A stretch of 64,000 bases of DNA, taken from the NCBI RefSeq assembly GCF_051401765.1, contig NC_135073.1:3968001-4032000 (forward strand), read 5' to 3'. This DNA comes from Calliopsis andreniformis (Eukaryota > Arthropoda > Insecta > Hymenoptera > Andrenidae). The position numbers were made by a program, and so were the translations under genes. Below the pieces are notes generated by a model. That model did no database searches. It was not told the origin of the DNA and worked only from the letters and a program-made list of their open reading frames with translations. Position 1 is the stretch's first letter, and each line of letters starts with the position of its first letter. Positions 57,145 to 64,000 of the stretch are shown here, one piece after another.

Positions 57145-60100
57145 AGTTTATAAGTCTGTTTTCAGTGAATATGGTCACTTCATGGAGATTTTTATTTAAG
57201 AAGAATACACTAAAAAAGAATGAGTATTAAAAACAGAACAATAAGAAACCCGTAATGCAGTGCTATTTACTTTTAAATTGAGAAAAATATAATATCTTTC
57301 TCATTTTATATTTTGCTCACGAATAAGTATTTTTAAAAATTTTCTTTATATTCATCCGTCATTTCACTATTTTACAAAATTTATGAATACATACATAGTC
57401 ATAAGAATTGTTTTTATTATAATTAAAGAGAAGTTTCTTCTATAAATATTATTCTTCTTTATGACATCTGTGTAATTCTGAGAAAAATTCACCTTGGTGG
57501 AACGGCAAAAACTTGTTTGCAAGGAAACTCTTTATCGCTAATGAACTGCTTCTAAGGAAACTTACCCTCGGTGGCTGTATATGTTTAAATTTACTTTTTC
57601 TCCAAAATATTAGAGTTTAAATTTGAAAAAATGCAGATTGTTCAGCGTCGTAAAAGCTTGTCTCAAATCTGAGACAGAGGTGTCACCTTAGGAGAAGAAC
57701 AGAATTAATTGACGACGACAGAGTTTGCATGTCACGTTATAATTTAAGAAAGACTTACCGTAAGCTAATTTGTAATATAATTAAAATTAAATAAGAATAG
57801 CTTGTACATAGATTATTTAAGATAATTGTGGAGTTGAGTGAACATGTCAAGTTTTCTTTAATTACAAATTGTGGTGCAGAAAAGGACTTAAACGTCACTA
57901 CTCCATGCATAGACTTGCACCTGTTACACACTATTTTCATTATAATTTTTTTTGTATTTTCTTTAAATCATTTTTCGACATGATAGTAGTTCATTCAAAA
58001 GAGAACAAATATAAAGTGACTAACTGTAATATTTTAAATATGTTTGAAGCGAGTGTCAATAATCATCAAAATGTCTCATATGTGAAAGATTTAATTATTC
58101 AACGCTTTAGCCTTTTGAATTAAAAGAATGTGTCGATATCTTTTGAAGAAGAACAAAAGTAATAAGTGTAGAGAGAAAAATATTTCATGCAATGAAGTAG
58201 ATGGTGACTAAGGTTTAAGACACAGACAGATTAAAATGTTCTACTAACAGTAGGAGACTACAATATAACAGGATGATACCAATTAAGTTTAGTTAGTTGT
58301 CAGGACAATCTGTGATAAGAATATATATTTGGCAAGTTAATTTATTCTGGATCAAGGGAGCTTAACTAGCAGCCATTTTGTTGAAAGCAAAACCTTGAGC
58401 TAAAACCTGCAACAGGGTCTTGTAATGCAAGTAATGTTCTACTTACTTGGAATTCTTTTTCTCTATGTTATAAATTTAAATAAATTTCTTAGAAGTAGAA
58501 TTGTGTAAAAAGAACAAATATTGTGCTTTAAAACGAGCGTATTTCCTTTAATATATAATTTTGTTTTTACATACTTATATCTGCAGTTACAGTTATTATA
58601 TTATATTATAATAAATAAAGAATAAACAGACCGTAACTAAGTATTTTCGTATAGTTCAAAGACAGTTGACAACAGAGGTGAATTTTTAAGAAACAGGAAT
58701 GCACAGTTACGAACAAGAAAGTAGACCAAAATTACAAAACTATCAGGAATCAAAAGTAAAGATATGGAATACCACAAAAAGGAACATTTATGAAATAATA
58801 ATTTATGAAATAATAATAATAACATTGACAAGTTTGTAATGTAAAATTAATCAAGGGATATCGACGGTGACTGTTGCTCTAAGGCGAAGTACCCAGAAGA
58901 CCACAGCTAGAAAGCTAACCTCAAACTGAACAGGTGTTGAGCGACGGGATGGAGGATGCCAAGCTGTGTTAGGTATACTTGCTATTGTTAGGTAGTTCTG
59001 TAATTCCTGGGAGTCAAAATTCAATTGTTGGAAACACTAAGATACAACTGATGAAATTGCGACCTATTCTTACTGGTTCGGTTTAGCTTCAAGAGAGGAG
59101 AACAGGAAGTCAACCATTTCAAATGTTTCACCTAAGTCTTGATTTTAATCTTAGTAATTGTTCTTCTGACTTTAATGTTTGGTGTTCTAATTAGAGTATT
59201 CTAGTATCACCAATAATTATGCTGAAGTAAAACTCGGATTCTAAATTTTAAATAAGGAACATTAATAATTATCTACTGATATATTGTCTGATAGTAGACT
59301 ATTCTAGTACTAGATCCCTATTGCTGTGTCAATAAGCCGGCTTAATGAATTCTAATTCTGAACAACCTTTTGCTCTTCATATATACCTATGTATAAAAGC
59401 CTCAGTATGATTTTACTTGAAACTTATAGATTATTGGTTTTCTGTACTCATACAATTATAGGCACATACACGCAATATTTTATTAAATAGATTACAACTA
59501 GATTGTGGGTTTCGATGTATTTATAGAAAATTTCAGCATGCAAAGTGTACGAAGTCCACGTGATATGTAAACATGTACAAAATATCAAAAGTAAAGTGCA
59601 CTTTATAATATTTGGAGGGTGAAACAAGTCTTTAATTAAGGTAGATGACTACAATTTTGCTATGCTAACATTTAAAACGTTCTATAATATTTCTAAATAC
59701 ATATGTAGTGAAATTATTGAATGTTTCATAAAGCTTATGGTCTTGTCTGATACCTACGGTATCCAGGGTATACAATTTTGCCATATTGTAGTGGAAAGAG
59801 CTGCCAACTTGGTCTAGGAGAATTCTTTTTCAGCGTGTTCTAGTCAAACTGAAAAAATTGTTTGCCGTAGTGCCAAATTTGTATATAAAACTAGCCAAGT
59901 CTTACTAAACAGAGAGCTTCGTGTAAGTCATCTTGAACCCCTTCAGTAATCATATTATGTTTTACAAAAATGTTTACTATTCATCAGCATATAGTAATTA
60001 GTGGTTGAAACGCTGTAAAACAAAGTTCATTCTCTCTACAAATTTTACATTAGTGTTATTTTAGGATTTTAATTATGAATTAATAAATTTCTCATGGATG

Positions 60101-60397
60101 GCGAATTTGAGAGCACTCTCGGCGAAAGGAAAAATTGGGGTCATTTACCTTAGTTTCTATTCTCCAATTCTGATTGTGAAACAAGGAGTTGCATAAATAT
60201 CTGCAGTTTAATTATAACACTCGCCGAACCCCTGCAACTAATAACATTAAATGTTATTATCAACATTTTTTTATGAACGATTACGTCTGTATATCCAGTT
60301 TTTCATACAACATGCATCAAACCCTTTACCTTTTCCGCATCATATGTTAGAGTAAGTTACTTAACCATGAAAAATCATGTTAAAGTGTCGTTTTCAG
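57145..60397. other. AT-rich DNA
   Basis: A repeated 14-bp unit ATTTATGAAATAAT occurs in tandem near 58787-58815. A GC-richer patch lies at 58860-58960. No exon with two good splice sites was found. Confidence 0.45.
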
Positions 60398-60506
60398 ACC
60401 GTATCCTGTGATCTACGATGTTTTTAACGACATTAACTTGAGCAACGCACGCCCGTGTACGTTAATTCGGTATTCCGTGTGTGGTCGACTAAAGTGGCAG
60501 TGTTGA
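60398..60506 (+). CDS. Possible exon, 35 codons, unknown protein
   Basis: Acceptor AAGTGTCGTTTTCAG at 60397, then one base and a frame reading PYPVIYDVFNDINLSNARPC followed by TLIRYSVCGRLKWQC and TGA. The first half is especially coding-like. A possible donor CCCGT/GTACGT lies at about 60455, so the exon may end there. Its phase (two bases needed upstream) does not match the exon at 29127 or the last exon at 62003, so it is not part of that model as drawn. Confidence 0.33.
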
Positions 60507-62002
60507 ATACGGTCGGCGTCACCTGTTGCTGGCAATTAACGAATGCATCGTGGTCTGACACTAACTTTATGAAAAGCAAACGTGATGTTTTGAATTTATC
60601 AATTGCTAAAAATCGAGTTTTATTATGTAGACTTTAGATCAGAACGAATGCATTAGTGACTAAATGGTATTGTAAATATCGTGATATTGAAAGAAACTAA
60701 CATTTTTGTAGCTACGTTGTTTAATAATTTAAAACATGTATTGTATTAATCAAAATAGATATTTAGAAAACGTAAAAAAGGTAGAAAGGAACACAGTAAA
60801 ATAATTTTGTTTAGAATCATAAGATTAAATAATAGAATTTTTGTTCTTCTGTCAGGTTATCAAAGTAGTTCAATACATAAAAACTACTTAAGTGTAGTAG
60901 CCAGGTGTAGAATATTGAGAAATACATTTGAAGAACTGTGTCACTAACTTACGAATTTTATCACGCGTAATATGTTGTAAAGGTATTTCATGCATCAGTA
61001 GAAGTGTACTTAGACCAGTATCAGTACCATTTTTTATTTTACTTATTGTTTTAGAACAGAAATTGAATTTGATTTTTGAAGCGATGGAATGCTTTACTGT
61101 TTTTAATTGTAAGTGTTACTAAGCTTTCACATAGTATATAATTTTACATAGCATATAGATTTTTTAGTTTGGTCAATAGAACCAAATCAAAACTGCACTT
61201 TTTCCTTCTGTATTTATTATTATTAGATCGTTTCCTTTATAGTCATTTCAACTCTGTTACTTCGTTTGAAAACGCATTGATTTAACATGTTGACTACCAT
61301 GCTATTTCTGAGAAAGTAAGATAGCTACGAGTTATCTAGTAATAGGTAGTCAACGTATTAAACACTTAAAAATCTATAAGACAATGATTGTACCGATCCA
61401 CGGTGATAAAGAAAAAAGTTTTGGCGAATAGCTATCCTACAGATTCACATATATGTTTGCTCTTATTATTCCTCTCACGTATCTTTGATGTACAATGCCC
61501 GATGAGCCTGCAAAATTGGACGCGTCTATAGCTTTGTTCCAAATAAAATTAGAAAAAATCGTATAGAAAAATTTTACAAGACGTAACAAGTTCTATCATT
61601 CTGCGTACGAATGTTTTCACAAATACCTACATCGGTGCATTTACTATGTGTAATTTCAAATGATATATTTTCTACATGAAACCCTACTTTTATAGAAGAA
61701 TCATAGGGTCTTGTTTAAAAAAATAGTGCAATTGGATTTTGTAAGTATATTGATATACTTGTGAAAGATATACTCGGGTAGAGTATACAGGATAGATAGA
61801 CTCGCATAGAGTTTACTAAACAGTTCAAAATTTTCCTGTAGGATTTTTTTTCTTAGTTTCCTTAGAATCGAACTACAGTTTGGCCCAGATGCCAGAATCA
61901 CAATGTACATATGTATATGGTAGCAATGGAAGTAGAAGCAGATCCGATAAAGTTTCGAACTATGTCATAGTTCGTTCGTATTTGCCATACTTCTCTTTGC
62001 AG
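60507..62002. other. AT-rich DNA leading to the cysteine-rich exon
   Basis: No supported feature except the acceptor region (CCATACTTCTCTTTGCAG) at its end. The frame of the next exon is also open upstream to 61880, which I read as chance. Confidence 0.45.
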
Positions 62003-62152
62003 AAGGCTACGATTGAGGACAAATCACTTGACAAGCACTATTGCTGTCCCGAAAGCATGGCGAATCAATGCATTTGTACAAGAAATCAATGCGACTTCCC
62101 CCTTTCCGTCTGTCAGGAACGTAGATACTTTCCTTCTCACTTGCTGCTGTAA
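62003..62152 (+). CDS. Cysteine-rich last exon of a probably secreted protein
   Basis: A strong acceptor is followed in phase 0 by 49 codons and TAA (62150-62152), with AATAAA four bases later. After KATIEDKSLDKHY come six cysteines in 25 residues, spaced C-C-x7-C-x-C-x4-C-x6-C (CCPESMANQCICTRNQCDFP, then LSVC), and a tail ending RRYFPSHLLL. Such spacing suggests a small disulfide-stabilised extracellular peptide. I cannot match it to a named family. The closest in-phase upstream candidates are 29127-29185 and the signal-peptide exon 25182-25257; joined, they give 94 residues. That would need a 33-kb intron containing other genes, so a missing nearer exon is a real alternative. Confidence 0.58.
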   Translation, partial: KATIEDKSLDKHYCCPESMANQCICTRNQCDFPLSVCQERRYFPSHLLL

Positions 62153-62155
62153 CTG

Positions 62156-62161
62156 AATAAA
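62156..62161 (+). terminator. Poly(A) signal AATAAA
   Basis: AATAAA begins three bases after the stop at 62152. The 3' leader would be very short, as for the short form at 37808. The combination of a strong acceptor, a cysteine-patterned frame and this signal supports a true transcript end. Confidence 0.5.
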
Positions 62162-64000
62162 GGATCGATAATTCATGTTTAGAGCTTTGAGGTGAAACTA
62201 CTGGAACCTTTGCTTAACGATATTTCACTGATAGGCAATATGTATTTAAAAATTTCTACAAAGATACAGTTTTATCAGAATGAAAAATGATATTCGATTT
62301 CACGTGAACAGCTGGTAAATAATGACTAAAGTTCGTTCATATTTGAAAAAGTAATTCACTACTGATACTGCTCAAGCTAATCACAATACTGTTACATTAT
62401 TTTATAAACATCGTGATTTCGAATTATAAATTGGACTCCAAAATATAAAAATTTATTAAAAAAGGGATTAAAACATTATTTAGAAATTTGATAATAGTTA
62501 CACAAAATAGACGTTAACGTACAAGCAATTAAACGTAATATTAAATATCAATCGTTAATAAATAAGTTAGTCTCAAGAAACGTTAGATAAGTTTTTGTAA
62601 TGAAACTAACTACAATGAAATACCTTCTACATTTTTTGAGCTTTACAAATTTAATCAATATGTCGTGAATATCTAAGCATTATTCTCGATTTTGCTTATT
62701 AATAATCGTATATTGAAAGTCCCTTTAACCAGGAGAAAAAATTTAAATTGAATTCACAAGTCTGAAAGATCCATCATGCTGATTAAAACATACATCATTC
62801 AAGTCCTCTTAGCCGTGACAGATGATTCAGATTCTCATTGGGTTGTGTATGCTTCTACGTCTACAGATATGTTACCCTTAAAATTTATAATAAGGCTAGT
62901 CCTCCATCTGACCGTAAAAGTGAAAGCAAATGAATGCATTTACGATGCTCTTCGAAGCCGGTAGTAAACTCGAGTGCGTCAGGAGCGACACCTATTTTAT
63001 TCGTTTCAGAGTAAATTCCTTTGTAGCTGGATAAAACTATGCTTAGAATTACAAATTTCTTTGAAAGTTGAACAGCTATGATTTGTTGCACTTTCCTCGG
63101 TATTTGTTTAACTAGTAAAAAGATATCAATAAACAAATTTGAACGATTGCATTCGTTGTAATCATCAATGCAGTAACAATACGGTGCAATTAAAATGAAA
63201 CTTTTGTAACATATAATAAGTTCTATACAAATGAGGTAAAAACAGAAACCAATTCTGGATGTTATCAGTAGATTTAATTGTCTGTACAATTATTAATGAC
63301 AAATTAATCATTTTTTTCAGTTTAATTTCGAAAAAAGAAAAAAACTCTTGGTAATGACTATTTTCTTCGAAAATAGTTCTTACAAAATAATGAATATGTT
63401 TCCTAAAATTTTTGTAAATGTACAAAAGACTCCATTAGTTCTATATTTTTATAACAGTAAAAAGAGACTTTTCTCCTTTTCTTCTGTGATATTTCACCAG
63501 TTTTTCACTTATTTTCACTTATTTTTAAAAATTTTTGGTAATTCTTTTGGAAGTACTGTACTGACCTTACTGACTGATATTTGATAACATTAAACGAAAA
63601 AGCGGGAACAGTACCTTTTTTCGTCGAAACTCTTCAGGCAACGTATTTTCTGAAAGTATTAGAATATCTCGGTGAAAATATAAAATGTATACATTCTTTT
63701 TTACAAGAATATGTATTGTAGATATGGACACAAATCTTTAAAAACCTTCAATAATATATGAATAAAAAGAGAATGAACGAATGCTGCTATAAATTAAAAG
63801 ACACTTGCAAGGGAAGTTTCCCAGATGGGTAATTAGTTTAAAAAAAAACAACGGTTAAAAGGTATAGTACTCTACCTCCTAATAACCGAAATGAATGTTG
63901 TTTGCTCGGAAAATTTGATATTAATTAGAAAAATGACGTCAAAGTCCGCCAATTGGGTATAAATGACATTTTTTCATAAATTTTGTTCACATTTTGGGGT
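62162..64000. other. AT-rich stretch to the window end
   Basis: No supported gene or repeat. Open frames at 62776-62964, 62885-63289 (-) and 63348-63584 have the hydrophobic, AT-driven composition expected by chance. Confidence 0.5.

Noticed and set aside
1..64000. tRNA, rRNA, CRISPR or bacterial-type promoters
   Set aside because: I looked for tRNA B-box/A-box pairs, direct-repeat arrays and prokaryotic signals and found none that hold together.

Overview
This is eukaryotic genomic DNA, most likely from an insect and possibly a hymenopteran. It is strongly AT-rich, no reading frame runs longer than about 200 codons, the coding pieces are short and bounded by GT/AG splice sites, and AATAAA signals follow several stop codons. 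Small repeats with inverted ends, many beginning TACAGGGTG, are scattered throughout. The insect placement is inferred from overall character, not from a recognised gene. I saw no bacterial operon structure, CRISPR array, rRNA or tRNA.

The window is gene-poor: intergenic or long-intron DNA, short GC-richer islands, and three areas with usable gene evidence. (1) At 24.9-29.2 kb on the + strand a GC-rich promoter-like stretch leads to an ATG exon with a signal-peptide-like N-terminus (25182-25257). An exon at 29127-29185 fits it in phase, and a cysteine-rich last exon with a poly(A) signal lies far downstream at 62003-62152. Linking the three is an inference. The 29127 exon also belongs to an inverted duplication: a two-exon unit on + (about 28660-29185) has a diverged mirror copy on - (about 26813-28095). 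(2) At 36.1-40.0 kb on the + strand is the best-supported gene here: exons 36122-36193, 36672-36878 and 37560-37808, all joined in phase 0, with a stop and AATAAA. An alternative donor at 37712 would lead, again in phase 0, to a long last exon at 39348-39914 with its own AATAAA. I do not recognise the protein. (3) Isolated last-exon candidates with good acceptors occur at 2.1, 20.4, 30.5 (-), 42.3, 49.0, 50.4, 56.8 and 60.4 kb. A frameshifted relic on - at 12.2-12.6 kb resembles a small helical protein.

Mobile-element remains: TIR elements at 651-1066, 9961-10272 and 14384-14930 (pogo/Tigger-like ends); a near-palindromic 893-bp foldback at 23760-24652; a smaller foldback at 34721-35050; a 50-bp perfect inverted repeat at 38808-39065; and dispersed copies at 4.4, 21.1, 38.6, 41.3, 49.6 and 53.6 kb. 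A second repeat pair lies at 16.3 and 44.7 kb. The remainder is AT-rich DNA in which I see nothing firm. GC-richer patches (for example 3.6, 4.8-5.1, 8.4, 13.6, 34.4, 46.8, 49.2, 53.1 and 56.0 kb) are often open on both strands, so open frames there are weak evidence of coding.
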